NCBI GenBank assembly: GCA_950022655.1
Contig: OX465579.1
Coordinates: forward strand, 80,425,193-80,489,192
DNA length: 64,000 nucleotides
Direction: 5' to 3'
Source: Alentia gelatinosa
Lineage: Eukaryota > Annelida > Polychaeta > Phyllodocida > Polynoidae
The notes beneath the pieces were generated by a model. That model ran no database searches, was not told the origin of the DNA, and was given only the letters and a program-made list of their open reading frames with translations. Positions 10,201 to 25,200 of this stretch are shown here, one piece after another. Numbering within the stretch: position 1 is the stretch's first letter; the number at the start of each line of letters is the position of its first letter. Made by a program: the position numbers and the translations under genes.

Positions 10201-13200
10201 TTTACTGTATGCCATAGAGACCCAGGGATGATATGCGTCAACTTTATTCAACATTTATGGACTACCTTATGGATGTCCAATACTGTCTTGGCTAACAGAC
10301 ATAAATATGGTTAACCGATAACTCTTGTACGAGTTACAGAAAGGGGCCATCCATCAAGTACGTACGCACTGATGGAGAGGGGTGGGGGGTCGGGGAGTCA
10401 AACATTTTGGAAATTTTGCGTATGCTCCTTCTTTGTTCTATTGTGTACAAAATCAGGAGTGGGGGTTGGGGGGTCAAACATTCATGAATGATCCTAGATT
10501 GTTAAACGGACCCCTGGCTCTGTGCGTTTATTACAAATCGGGGACGGCGTTGTGGTACATATAAGTATCCCACTGTCTGTGTGGTCAATAGGTCTGTGTG
10601 TGTGTTTTGGTTTTGGATGGTTGGTTAAAAGCCTTTATTGCAAATGCATCTGCCTTAACCCTCACTGCTCTACTGCCACAAGAATGAGACTAAAATCAAA
10701 GACTCTACAATTGGATTTTAGCTTGCTACTGAGGCCCCCACCCGTTCTCACCAGGCACACACACCTTGCTAATTCCATGTGTAAGTGCACTGGGTCTCGA
10801 TCATCTTGTCCACCCTTTATCTAACCTTGCTCAACAGAAAAGGGTATATCCAACCTAATACCCGCAGTCTTGACTTTCGGAGAGTAAGGATACGTCAAGA
10901 AGAGAGTTTTTGCCTCGTCCCAGGCCGTAGATGGTTTGTGATGGATGAGTTTATTTGACAGCGTTATCTGAATTGATAGACTCCGAGTCGCTCGGCAATG
11001 CTCAGACAAACGCATAGCGAATTTGAATAGCCGTGTAAGGGGAGGAGTTTTAGGGAAGCATTTGTACGTTTACATAAATTCTGGAATGTCTAATAGGTAC
11101 TTAGAAATAATAGCTGTCCTTGAAGAAGGTGCTACCAAGCGCTGAAACGTCGCCACAAGCAAGCTAGATAAGTTTAAAAAAAACCATTGCACCACTCTTA
11201 AAGGGTTGATAAATACTAAGACTCACATTCTATGGGTTTGTGGTTGGTGTTCAAGAACACATCATCTTAGAAATAATAGGTCTCAACACTGCAATATGTT
11301 TAATACTGGATTCACAGTGATTAGGACTTTTGCCACAGTCACCCCACTGCTTGCGACATGGCTCCGACATGGCTACGCATAAAATGTTTTCAGTGTAAAC
11401 TATTGGTGATCATCACCGACTTTCAACGACAGTTTATAGAATAATGCAATTGCCTCCTTATTGTTCGTGACTGTCTAAACATGATGTCTAAACATATCAA
11501 TAACATGCTCGATTTTTGCAGACATTGGCTGACTGCAGCGTAGAAGGGATTTCCCTACACACGTGTCCGCTCTTTTGCCTTCTTTACTTTGTCTTGATAT
11601 AACGCATAAAACGATAAAGACATAAAGTATAAGTGATAAAGACTGCCGGAGCCGGGTAGATAGGCACATGGTGACTGACCTGCTCATAGTGCCCCATCTC
11701 GACTTCCGGCTGATGTCAGCGCCACATGACGGTATCAAGATGCGTTACTCCGTCTCCACCCCGAGGTACTCTGTCTCCACCCCTAGGTACTCTGTCTCCA
11801 CACCGAGGCAAGGTCCCTCTTCACAGGAGGGGTGTTCGGAAACTGAACCTTCCATACTCCCAGGTTTCTCCCGTCACCCACAAATCATAAATCTTATCTT
11901 ATTGTATCCTTAAGGTAGTTTTACTGTGGCCTATAATCACGTTAACCAACTGACAAAGCCAAGAATCTGCACTGCCCCGTAGCAGGAGATTCTTATCGAT
12001 CCATTAGCAGTTCACCACCTATACTTGAGGGTGTCAGGAATAGTTATTCATCAGCCGTGTGGTGTGGCTTTGTATTATAAGAGATACAAGGGTAGTGTAG
12101 AGAAGATATTTTGTGAACGCACAGAGCAGAGTCTCCTAGAGGTTGACAGGAAGTTGACGGAGGAGGGGGATTTCCCGGCACAACACGAGCAATCAGCAAT
12201 AGCAGCAGCAATAGCAGCAGCAATAGCAGCAGCATCAGCAGCAGCCGCACCAGCAGCAGGAATAGAAGAGCAGCGATTTACTACCATATTTGATACACAT
12301 ATTATAAGAATATCAATATAGCATGTTCTGATTATCAGAATACCCAGAAAAGCGCACAGTGTATTGCATTGTCTATCATTATCTTGGTGATAGGAATAGT
12401 ATTCCCTATTTGTAAGGCGCTTCTGTTTACCCTCTAACTGAAGAGTCCCGTTTCTAAAGCTGGGGGTAATGGAGATGGATTGAGTAAGCAAGGGGAGAAT
12501 GTGTTCTCTAGCTCTTATTGCATACAGATATAATAATAACCGCATATCTGGGCATTTTCATCACATGTCGCTATGTTATCTGCTGTGCTGCTTCGGGAAG
12601 CAACGGCACGGGAAGCAGAACATCTAGCTTCTCAACAGAGCGGCCACTAAGAAGTCCTCATAACGACACGCCTATTAACACACGCTGTGTTGGTAAAAGA
12701 TAGAAAACACATTAAAATTAAACCAATGGGTGCTCCCTGTGCAGCATCGAGTCAGCAATTATTCTTGAAATAGTCTATGTCAGTTAGGAAGCACATCCTG
12801 TCTCACTCCGTTGTGGTTGAGAGTGATACAGGCCAGACAAAAAATGTAAATATCCTTTAGAGAATATGTCAAATGAATATTTATGTGAAGTTTGTCTAGA
12901 CCCATTTCAAATTTATCTCTATCTCAAGAAGTACTTTGAGAAACTGCGGTTTCTAAAAGAGTTAAAAATCAGCAAATTGGAGCAGTGGCAGTGATGTTTC
13001 AGGGCTTGTGTCATACATTCCTTCTATTTCCTGTGTGGCTGTCAGAAAATACTCATATAGGAAAAGAAAAAAGGTCAGGAAAGATCAGGGAACTATGTAA
13101 CATCATGTAAGCCCCATATCAGGTTCTGGAAATAAGCTATTCAAAGACTCCTCATTTTACATGATCCGGATAAGATTCACAGATGATATCTTTTCAAATC

Positions 13201-16200
13201 ACGAGGATTGGTTTATCTCGGTGAATTGACACTGGGGATTTAGGCGTGTAGAGCCTATTGCTCGGCCCGCATGGCTGCCTGTCACTCTGACATTTGACGC
13301 TCACACCTCGGTTCGCTGACTCATACACTAACCCTGAATCCTTCTGGTTAAGGTGAACAACACGGTTAGATTAGAGAAGGGGCCTTTCATCAGATGAGTT
13401 TTGTATTACTCAGACGCATAATTATATCATGAACCTATGAATCATGACGAGGAAAGTGCTGACGTCTCCTTATTTGGGGTTTCGACTTTTAGGAGCTATG
13501 TACTACTTATGCGAGCTAAAAGTATTCTATGGTCATCAAGGCGAGGGATTGTGAATAAGACACTCATTGAGGTAATTTGATTGATTATCAGAAAGTCGGT
13601 AAAAATGACCCCTTTGAAGATACTAAAACAAACGGATAGGAAAGCTTGTAAAGTTGTATGGATAGAACTACAGTGAACTAATATTACTTTTTATAGAACC
13701 TTTTTTAGGGTCTTTTACATACATGATGTAACCGAACTCAACGAGTAGCTGTTCTGCTGTTCGGTCCCTCTTGGCTTCAGCTTTACAGTACAATGAATAT
13801 ATGGCATAATGAAATTATACAGTATACTAATATGAAATGAATAAATAGTGTATTTGTAGTCCAATATTACGATGAAAATATTTTCCGTTCAAGTTTTTTT
13901 TATATTCATGACTATAGTCAATATACTAGTCTATATTTACAGCAATTAGTTCGTTATATTTGTGGCCAGCTTGGAATATGCCCCTGGTTTTCAGCGCTTC
14001 CGCTTTAGATCCCTGTGGTGAATAGGGCATTGGTTTCCTATAGTGTCTGTCCTAATATCCAATTTACTGTAGTTCAGTGGTAGCGTTGTCAGTTGATTAG
14101 CTTAGGGTTTAAGGTTAAACAATGTACGGTACTCACAAACATCTCATGGCAGAAAAACAGTAACTCAAAGATGACAGGACTTCCAATAATCTTCTCGGAG
14201 GCGATGCAAAGGTAACAAGTGAGAATACTAAAATCTTCGGGACCGCGTCTGACATATTCCGAGTGACATAATCTCCAGAGTTAAAAAATGGTAACACCAG
14301 TGACTTGAAATAAGACTAATTTTGGGGAGAAGGTTGGTCATTAATGTAAACATCCAGTGCATCAATCCTCAGCCAGCTCAGGGAGGCGGAACTCCAACGC
14401 TCACCAGCATGAAAAGGTCGTGCCAGCGAAAAAAATGCCACATGGTGGACCCAGGGCAAGACCCTGGTAGCCACCGCAGTAAATTAGCCGCAGTGCATCT
14501 AGCTGGTGAGGCAAGATAAGTGGGTGATGCTGCTTGGAAGGCCACAACGGCGCTAATCGGGAAGCCGCTGATCGACAGGCGAATGGCATATTTAAGGTCA
14601 TGGTCCACCTTTACGTATGCTGCCCTGGTAGATCTGGCATTATCCTTGACCCAAAGGTTGCCACTCACCTCTGATGACTTACTCAGTACTACGGTACCCT
14701 CATCTAGTATGCTCTAGTTTATATAATAGTGGATGCAAGGGGGCCTGGTAAGTGAGTATACGTCGGCAATAGGAATTTACGTCAGTGGAAGTTATGTTTA
14801 CTGTGGCATGACTTACCGATGACTACCACGAAATCCTGCTGAGCTACCAGTAGCCGGCCACAATATTTCAATATTACTTGATGCTTGAGTAATCACTTTT
14901 TATATATATTTATAAGCAGCTTTTATTACAAAATTAATACTACGAGGTATCCATGGATTCATGTTGATGAAAATCTAGATTCTTCCTTTTATAATTGTTC
15001 TACAGTTACATCGAGATATTATTGGAGGATCACTAGAGCTGTTTCCTTACCAGGGACAGACCTTCCGTGGTCGAAATGGGGCTTTAAATAAGTTTCTTGG
15101 TATCACAATCATATCCAACTTTATTACACGTAAATTACTGCTGGCCTCGTTATATTGCTCAGCAGTTATATTCTACCGAAACTCCTATCCTATATTTCAC
15201 CCTAAACATAGCTACCTTTTGTTGAACCCATATCTTAAATAAAGGAACATTAATGCACAAATATTGGCTTTAATGATAGCATCATGTGAATTCATGAAGT
15301 CTTCCTTTTGATGAATTCTATGATGGAGGATAGTGCGACGAGAGCTCTTCACAGGTCACAGGAATCGATCCTGCGAAATGTCGATTTCAGACATGCTTAT
15401 GATCAGTCATAGTCACTAGATACATCAGTCATAGTCACAGGATGACTTATAGAATATCAGAACTAGTCCTTTTTTTAATGTGACTGATAATTATCACCTG
15501 ATTCACTAAAAGACAGCGTCGATTGATATTTTGACCCAGCTTCAGTTGGGACAAAGACTCATTTGATTTAAGAAATAATCAGTTGCCAATAAGATAAGAA
15601 TACCACAAGCAGGATATGAGCTCCATCATCTTCATCTGAAGCCATCAGTAGACACGTACTGACGTCTTGTCCACTAGCTTTCTAATTGCAATACTAGATC
15701 TTATTTATCAGGAGTTCTGTACTATAGGGAAGTCTCTATATTCGCAGTCATTTGTTTCAAATGCATTTTATTAGTTGAAATTCTAGTGAGGGATCATAAA
15801 AGTGGACACAGAAAGCTTTGTCGACAGAAATATCAATAGACTAAAGAGAGTATCATAAGCAGACGGCTTTTTGTGAACACTGAATTGCGCCTTTCATATT
15901 TGCAATCTCCGAAAGCATGTTGACACAAATGTTTCCTGGGGAAAATGAGAATCAACACATAAAAATATGCATTGTCAGCAGACATAGATAACCTTTGACA
16001 AAGCTGCACACATTCCCCCAGACCAGGCCTTAACTTCGCAAACTCAGCAGGGCGTATTTGAGAGCCTCAGTCCCACCTGACGCTGCAGTAAAACACCTGT
16101 CGTTAAAGAGGGTCTTATTACCTATTAGTTTCCCCAGTGGTACAGTACAGGGATAAGTTTATTGATGCTGTTACAGGAGATATGCCTCACGCTGTATCAG

Positions 16201-19200
16201 CCTGACGTGAAGGTGTCAGCCTGTGTAAAGACGTATAGTAATAAAATGATGTTCCTGTAAACGTACAAATTTCGAACCTCACTCGGGCCCCGGGCCGTTT
16301 ACAGCGAGGTGTTTACACCGAGCTGTAAACGTCCCAGGGCCTGAGGGAGGATCGTAATTTGTACTTTTACAGGCACAACGTTTTATTTTTACTATATACC
16401 TTCAAAACATTAATATAGTTACTTTAATTAAGTTGTGGGAGCCATTTTAAATCCAATTTGGGCACAGAACGGTCGACATGAACCCTAGCTTTCGCTTCGA
16501 TCGTGGAATGTGGATGTGACATTGTCGCATAGCAATACACATAGCAACCTGCATAGCAACACTTGTTGTTACTTGCAAACCAGTGGAAAAACGTCGGGAA
16601 CAAAACATAGCAGTTGTTCTGTCATTGCACTCCTACTCCTGTTTTTAAGGTGCTTGCCATGTTTATTCAGGTTTTTATTACAGTTCTTCAACGTTTTTCT
16701 GTAATTCATATATGTATTTTTGATTTTACAGTATTTCAGTAAGTCTTCTTTATGTACTCCAACGTTAACGTTACCGATGTCGAAGCGGAGACACTGGCGG
16801 CCATTTTTAAATATCGACCTCGTAATCATATCCGTTACGACCGTGAAATGAACCCTGATATACTGCACAGCTGTGCAGTACATCATGGGGAGTAGCATGT
16901 AGTAATTACGTCACTTACGGCAGTAGGTATATAGTAAAGCTTAATGCGTTAAAGTTCTACTCATCGCTGTGCATTTCATTGCCACCTCATATCACGGAGT
17001 TGATCTTGCCGGGATATAATGCTGTGTCTGTTGCTTAAATCACCACCACTCGATCCGCCTGAAGGTGGGAGTCGTAACAATATCTGGGCAGGTCCACCTA
17101 CTGTTGTCAAGCTATATTTGATAAGAGTTATTGGATAATCCATGCTGCCCACACAAGTACGAATGGCACAGACGGCGCAATAATCAGTGAGGGAATCCAT
17201 AGAATTAACTGTGACAAATAAGCAGGATTATATTAATCGTTATATGATATTCACTTTCTTTGAGTTGTGTTTATACGGTGCCCTTTTCGATTTCGTATTT
17301 TGGGTAATGTTATTTCCCTTTCTAATGGTAATTAGTGATTCTTACAACTTTATAGATGTGATCTATTGAGAGGAGCTGTTTAATATTTTATTCCTGAATT
17401 GAGCTTGTTTTTAATTAAACTCTAGATGTATGACATTTAGTACCTTATTGCATAACAAATGTCGAGAGATGATATCCTAGATATTACCTCAATCAAATCA
17501 ATCTATAATTCAGTCCAAGATACTTCAGATCTATGCATTTCCAGGACAACAGTCATGCCTTTAAATCGCAGATGTCTTGAATATCTATCCCATCATCTCG
17601 GATGTAATAATAATTCTTCAATATAGAAAGATATCGCATATCTTTACCACATAAGCCACGTTTTACAAAGGAATATAAAATCGAGTAGCCACTAAGCTAG
17701 ACGACGCGCAGCCATTCCACTAGTCACCATGAGAAAAAGGTGCTTAAGTCTATTCGGACATTTTGTGCTGGAAGCATGCTTAATGCGCATGTGTAGCACC
17801 AGCATTCAGAGGCAGAAGCCGGGAACCAGCCAAGGCCTGTGTTAGTTCGAAATGGAGCCACAGGCGGCGCTTTCCCAGCGCCGTAACAGACCTATCGATT
17901 ATCTGGTTGAGTTATGTCACCACCTCACCATGTCATGGGTGCCAAGCACGATCTGAAAGTTTAGCAACACGCCTTCCCGACAATTTATACGACCTGAGTC
18001 TAGGCTATAGGGGCGGGAAATCTGGTTCTGTTTCACCTGGTGACAATTCTCTACATGGAGCATCCTGAGTTCAGTCGCATAGAGAATAGTATTGTTCTCA
18101 AATTAAATTTGACGTTCCTTTTTTTCTGCAGTTTGTAGAAATAATTCTTATATCATAATATGTTTATTTGTTGTTTGTTGAACTTCGTCCGCGGTATATG
18201 GTCCGATCTATGAAGGGAAATAGTATAGCTGTCTGAAAGATTAACACTGAGAACCTACAAACCACTAGGCTACCGACGTTGTATCACACAGAAATGAAGG
18301 CAATAAAACACTTTTTAGGGCAATATAAAGAAAGTGTCCTTGTCATAGAGCAGTCTTGGCTGATTCAAACATTGATGTCGCCAATATAACTTCTCTCATG
18401 AGAGTAGTATATCTAAAGTGCCCCCTCTGACTAGCCAGTGCTGGTTTTAGAAGACATTTGTGTAGGGAATGAGAGTAGTGTCTGCAAAGAGTCCCTTATC
18501 AAGAGGCAACCCTGGTTGCATGAAACCTCAACTAGGCAATGTAATTACCTTATTAGGTTAGTACATTTAATAGGTATAGTGCCCCCTTTACATGGCAGTC
18601 CTAGTTTTATAAGACATTGATAAAGGAAATGAGAGTAGTATGTTGAAAGTGTCCCCTGTCGCAGGATGCCATACGCAAAGGGGAAAATGCTGACCGGAAA
18701 TAATACATGTGGAGATACATGTATGCCTCCCGTGTTATCATATGCCACAGTGGGGTGGTATGTGTTTACGCTGTATTGGATCTCGGGACAAATAGTATAA
18801 CCATGTTGTTGGCTGCAAGGGACAACTATAAAGTATGGTTTGTAACCATGCAATCAATGAGAGAGAAATATTTACAATGTGTGATATGTCACGAGCATAT
18901 TTATGCAATAGCCGAGAGCCATATATATAGGCATAGCGTGTTGTGTCACGTAGTCAGGGCGAAAGCTTCATGTACATTTATAATGCACAGTAGAGTCTGT
19001 TGCTGGCTACTGCAGCACCACACGCGAACTGCTGTATGGGAGTGGAAGTGAGCCACGAACAGGGGAATGAGATGAAGGTTGGGGGAATAAGGTGCCCACC
19101 TTAGAATACAACCTGCAGCATGCGAGCATATGTTGCCAGTGATGTATGAGTCAACTGTCATTGTTGTTTCTCCAGAAGCTCGATTTGAAGTGTTGCGCCA

Positions 19201-22200
19201 TTTATCTTACTTGGCTCTACCCCTCAGCAAATTACCCCTTTTGATTTTATTCATTCTTTTAGTAACGGTAGCCGTTCATGTAGAATGGTTCCTGAATATC
19301 ATGAATAAACAGAGTAATTCTGAAGTATTTATAGATGTAGTGCAATGGAGTGTTGGTATGACCAATCTGCGTTAAGGTAGGTACGATGGAGCAGGGTGGG
19401 TTTCAGGGCTGAGTAGTGGGCGTAGGAAGCTAGCGCTGGGGGGTGGGGTGATGGGGTGTCGTGAGGGGAGTCCCGATCGCTCCTGTTCCAGACATTCAGA
19501 TCTCTAACTGTCAGGCTTCACATCTCGTTAAATACACGGCCTGTCAGATCCTACCCGCCCATCTGTACCGGCCTCCACCACCCCCGCTCCCTTAACCACC
19601 CCCACGGCATCCTACCTCGCCAGTGCCACCTCCCATCTAACCCCAGTCCGTATTTAGGTCACGGCGACGCGCATGTTAATCCTTCTCCCCCACCCCAACC
19701 TCCAGTCCCCGAGCTGATCTGTTTAATCTATAGCCCAAGCCAGGATCATATCCTAACTATTAGGTGAAAGAGTTGGGGCTATTTTGAAAGCAATATAGCA
19801 TTCGAGGAATACCAAGACTTGAAACTGAGTCTTAGGCATCAGAGTCACTCGACTTGCCCATTTGCGTGTATTGCACGGGCCTGATTGTCTTGTGGTCTTA
19901 ATGAGTAGATGGGGTGCTGAATCATTTAACCCCTGCCTGTGTCCGCGTGCGGGGTTTCTGCATGTCCTCTCTCATCACGACACAAAGCGGGTGCTACAAG
20001 GCTCCTCAACCAGGTTAAATCCAATCTGCTAAACTAGAAATCTGATTACAGAAATCCACAATCTAATTTACAGGACTGGAATTCGTATCGATTGGGAATA
20101 TTTCATTTGGTTGCACTATAACTGCAATCTGGTTATGCTACTAAACGGTCTTAACATGAAATCTTGTTTATAAAACCATAGAAGAATGTACTTATGGAGA
20201 AATCTGATTGGAAATAACAGTTCACTGCTTTAGAGATATTAAATCAGCAGATATTATCAATGTGGGGTTAACTAATTACTGGCTTTTGGTATTTTCATAG
20301 TTGTTTTGAAGTTTTGATGCGATTTTGAATTGTCTAAAAATAGTGTGAATGTCCTTTTTAAGAGAATCACTTATTTTCTGACAAATCTTTCGCCTTCACC
20401 CTACCGAAGAAAATTCTCGCTGCCTCAAGGGACTATAACTTATGCTACCGAAACTGATAAAACAGCGGGAATTAGATTCGTGTGGGTGGCCGGGGTTTCT
20501 GCTAGACGTGGTTTTGTTGAGTGTGAGTTTGGATTGCATTGACAGGTTATTGGTGAGGGCCGACTAAAATACCCTAGGGTTAATGCTCCCACCCTCTACC
20601 TCTCTTTTGTCTGACACTGTCTGGCGCCAGTCCTCCCTCCGCAAGTTCATGTTTGTCTGAGGCGCGCAATCCTGAACCTCCCCCGCAAGCCCCCCCCCCC
20701 CCCCCGCCCCCCCCCCCTCCACGGCCTTAATCCCCTCACACCCGGGCAGGCTTTCATGTAGTGTCCGCCATAAGTACAATATCTGTTTACACCATACCCC
20801 GCCAAGCTGAAAGCCAATTCATCTGTGTTTCTATCTAGGTAATTATCCTGTTAGATGCGTAATGCTGGAGGCGAGGATTGCTGTGAGCTTATTTAAATTC
20901 GAGAAAGGTAATGGTAGAGGAAACGATGAACGAATATTGAGAAAAAAGGGAGTGTACGTGGGAGATGAACAGTGTGCCATTGAAAGACAGAAATATATAT
21001 TCGTATACTATTGCAGCGGATAGCAAGAAAATTCAAAATATAGTGTAATGCATTTAAAATCGTCCTGCTGGTTATGGTAAGTCCTTATGAAATCACATAT
21101 AACTACCGGATCCAAAGGTGAATCATTTCGTCACAGAACGTCAATATATATACACATCTGGATATACTGATATACGTCAGCCATATATATGGGCATCTAG
21201 AATATATATCTTATTCAGCACAGTCATCATGATAACTATAACATATCTCACACTTTTACAGTGTTACTGAAGTCTGACTGAGAAGTAACAGTTTTAAATT
21301 AACAATATTCACAGATACATTAGGGTTAAGGAATAGATTAATGTTGGCCGACCTTTAATTTCCTTGACCAAAAGCCGGCGATTTGGATAGCGTGAGTATA
21401 GCATAATCTTTATCAAAACAGACTGCTAACATGTCTATTAATCTTTTTGCTCATTAGTATGAGATCACTCATTTTGTGCCAGTATAGAGTTTCTTACTTT
21501 GAAGAATAAAAGAAGAAATTATAGTGTCTTGCCAAGGAATTGATGAATATTAGTACTCGGTTATTGCCGTTGGGCATGAGACGGGGATATCCACCGACGG
21601 TGAATGTTGCAGAATGCCGACATCTAGAGTTAAACAGTCGTTCTGAGAGAAATGTAAATTTATGTTACCAGATCACGCAACCCATCTCAATAATTAGGTA
21701 TTATTATCATCATTATCATTATTATTATCATCATTATCATTATTGAAATAATGGTATTCTTATAATGAAATCTATCACGGGTAAAATGGAACAACGCCTT
21801 ACATGTTCCATATTACCTATCCAAAGATATATCCATCGAACGTGCATGTGGATAATATAATCATCTCTTCCTGTAAGCACTCAGGTATTAATATCCACGA
21901 TACTTGTGTAGGCAGGCGGTTCGTTTATGTATGGCTATTGAGAGATATAGCTACCGGGGAAGGCTATCATGCAATGGCTTTCCAAAAGTAGGCAAGTAAG
22001 TATTGTCCAGGAAAATAATAGCAAACACACAAAATATTGGTTTTAGAGAAGCGATCGTATACTCCGAGGAGTCGATGCGTAGTAATATCCGAGCGTATGC
22101 GAGAATATTGCGTAGAGTCAACCTCGAGGAGCATACGGCCGCTATTATCTAAAACCAGGCCATATTGTATTTATTATTCACCTTATCTGGACAAGTGACA

Positions 22201-25200
22201 TGTCGATATCGGTTCGTTTTAGTTATGCACTATTTTTACGTACGCATTATTTTTCCGTATGCGCCCCCGGAGCATACAACATATCCGTATGCGCTGGGTA
22301 TGACCACACACACTCTCAATGTGTCTTCTATGGATATTTTGTATTAGGTGGATAATAAAGTGAATTATGCTTGGCCTATAAAACTTTACCATAGAGTAAA
22401 GCATAATCGCTGCCTGCTCCTCACCATACCTCTCCACATTCTTTCGACCTATTCTTGTGATTTTCATTAAGATGGACGGAATACTTCCCTGGCGCAGGAA
22501 TTTATTGCACGGAGATGTGCGTGTTTATGAAGCTTAATCTTGTCCATATGTAGATATTAATCAAAGGTTAATCAGATACATATCTTGCAGATGCGATTAT
22601 GAGACAGAGCACATGAAGGGTTTTGAGAACTGATGAACATCGGATTATGTGGGCGATTGCTTAGTATGAAATTATTTTTGTTTCAAATTGTTTGATTACT
22701 GAATCTTCCATGGGGGTGCGCCGTTTCCTACAGCCAGGATCATTATCTCAATAGAATGGCCTGAGTTGGATCTCAGTAATCATTTCCTGGCGTCAGCTCC
22801 GCCAGCTGACCCTCTCATCGGTTGAAATGCACGCCTCAGCCACTCTTTAACCCAATGAATAAAAAGGCTTATTAAAATGTCGATCTAACATAATGGGTGG
22901 GCATTAATGTGACATCATGTCAGATGACGTGATTCTAGAAAAGTCTATCGATGAGCATTAGAAAATGAATAAATGGGCTCAGTTATCAATTGCAAAATCA
23001 TGCAATAAGGCCTTGTTTGTTACTGTGAAATTAAACTTTATATAAGACAAGCAATGATGTAGATACAATAACTATGCAGGCCAGCCCATGTCTGATAGCT
23101 GATAACCTCTCAGGTCAGCAACAATGTACATGTTAAATATGTTAATAGATATTTGATCAAGATATAGTCCCAGAGTGTTCCGGCTTCTCTTGTGTGAGTG
23201 GGTTTTTTCTAAATTCAGAAAAATTGCTTGGCTTGATTGCACGTCTTTGGCCTAATTACCTATTAAATACAACTGAAAACATGGACTCGAAACAATCTGT
23301 CGATATTATAAAGCTTTACTATACGCCCACGTATATTGGCAAGGCAGTGATATACGTATCTCAGTATTAATTATGTTAATAAAGGTGGGGATGTATATAT
23401 ATATATATGATCCATAAAAGGTGCATTGCAATCGTGTTTCTATGTAATGAAATATAAAAGAGGTTTGTTGAATTTGCCTTGTAGGTAATATATGCAACCC
23501 ATGCTATAGGATATTATATATACACAATAATGACTGGTTTTGATTACGAGTGGCCGTAATCTCCGAGTAGTTGACGCGTAGTACTATCCGAGCGATTAGC
23601 GAGGATATTACGTCGTCAACTACGAGGAGATTGCGGACACTCTTAATTAAACCAGTCGTTATTGTATTTATTATCCATTTTCAAGTATTATTGAAATAAA
23701 AAGTACATATTATAACTGATTATAGATCATTGATATTGAATGTACAATCAAGAAACATATTTCGAAGTACATGATTATTTTGACTTCTTTATGGATGGGG
23801 ACTTTTTCCAGAGAATTAACAGAATCTCCGGGTAGCGAATTTCAGGCGCTCTTTCTATTTCCTATGGAGAGTTCGTAATAGGTGGGTAATAAATCGTTCA
23901 GAGACTGCAGGTATCTTCCTTTGGAGCATACCCATTCTATCTATTGTTATTTGAGTAAGTAGATAAAGACTCGCCAACACAATTATTCAAGAATTGGATG
24001 AATTAAGGAATTACTTAATTTAGAACATTTCATCTCATTTTAGATATATGAAATTCATTTCTTTGTATTACCCAGTGGATGGTGCCACGAATAGTGCCTC
24101 AGGGGGGAAGATTACAGTGCAGCTTACCCTGCCTCCACAACGGCGACCCTTCTTACTATAACATCTTATATAACCTGATACCTGCCACACCCTCATACCC
24201 AGACCCTCACTACAGGTAGCTCAACCTCATTAATCTTTGGATAAACTGAGAATGGCCTTATTAGTTTTTCATGTAAATAATGATCGCTCCTGCCGTATAT
24301 AGATATCAACCAGGTTCCACCACGCCCTTCCTCATGCACATTTATCTCCATCACTTCTGAGCGGGTTCCTTATCTTTGAACTTACTCTAATTAGCCACAA
24401 CTAACTCCGCTTTAATTCATATTTTATTCCAAGAGGCTCCGAGCTCTGTCGGGTTGAGATAAGTCGATAGGAAATCCGATCAAATTTGAGTTAGCGTTCG
24501 GAAATTATTAGGTACTAAGTAGAGGTATATCAGTTGTCCGATTCCTTCGGTATTTCTGTTGTTTTATGGGTGTGTATTCATGTTTATTCTACCCCTAGTA
24601 AAAAACCGTCATTGATTTAACAAAGGCAAATTTTATGTGGCATGCCATGACATAAAGTAACCGAAATCGGGTTAGACTTGTCAGTGTCTATGCCACTCTG
24701 GTCAGGTCTATTCCTCACTACGCTCAGCTAACGCTTCGTGTAGTAATACACGACCTTCCCGTCGTGGCATAAACACTGACAAGTCCAACTCTCGTTCGGT
24801 TTCTATTAATTATGTGCATGCGTAAGTGCGTTATTTAAACGGGAAACAAATCAGGTGCGCGTTTAATTATCATTATATTAGAGTTTTATATGATGGCCAG
24901 GATTAAGGAATTTTCCGGCTTTTCCCCCCATAGTGGCCATACCTCACTGGCACCCCTTCAAGTAAAATCTTGAAATAGGACGAGGCAACATCCGTTCCCT
25001 ATGTAGGAAATTACTGTCAGTTTACTGCATTTTGCCTCAGGAAACTGCCTACCACAAAATCAGAAAGATTCAACCTATATTCATAAGGAGAATGGTTGCT
25101 GAGGTGAGGTGTACCAATCAGGTCGACCAGTTAGCCTAGGGCTCTATGGGGCTGCTCTCTGACTGTCTGCACCGCTAGACAGTCAGAGCCTCTCGGACTA

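Noticed and set aside
12025..12545. Poly-alanine / poly-leucine ORFs on both strands
   Set aside because: Shadow of the interrupted CAG/CAA triplet repeat; no exon-like boundaries or homology.
14322..14717. G/C-richer patch with several ORFs on both strands, possibly a retroelement fragment
   Set aside because: Could not recognise any reverse transcriptase, integrase or gag motif, and no terminal repeats were found.
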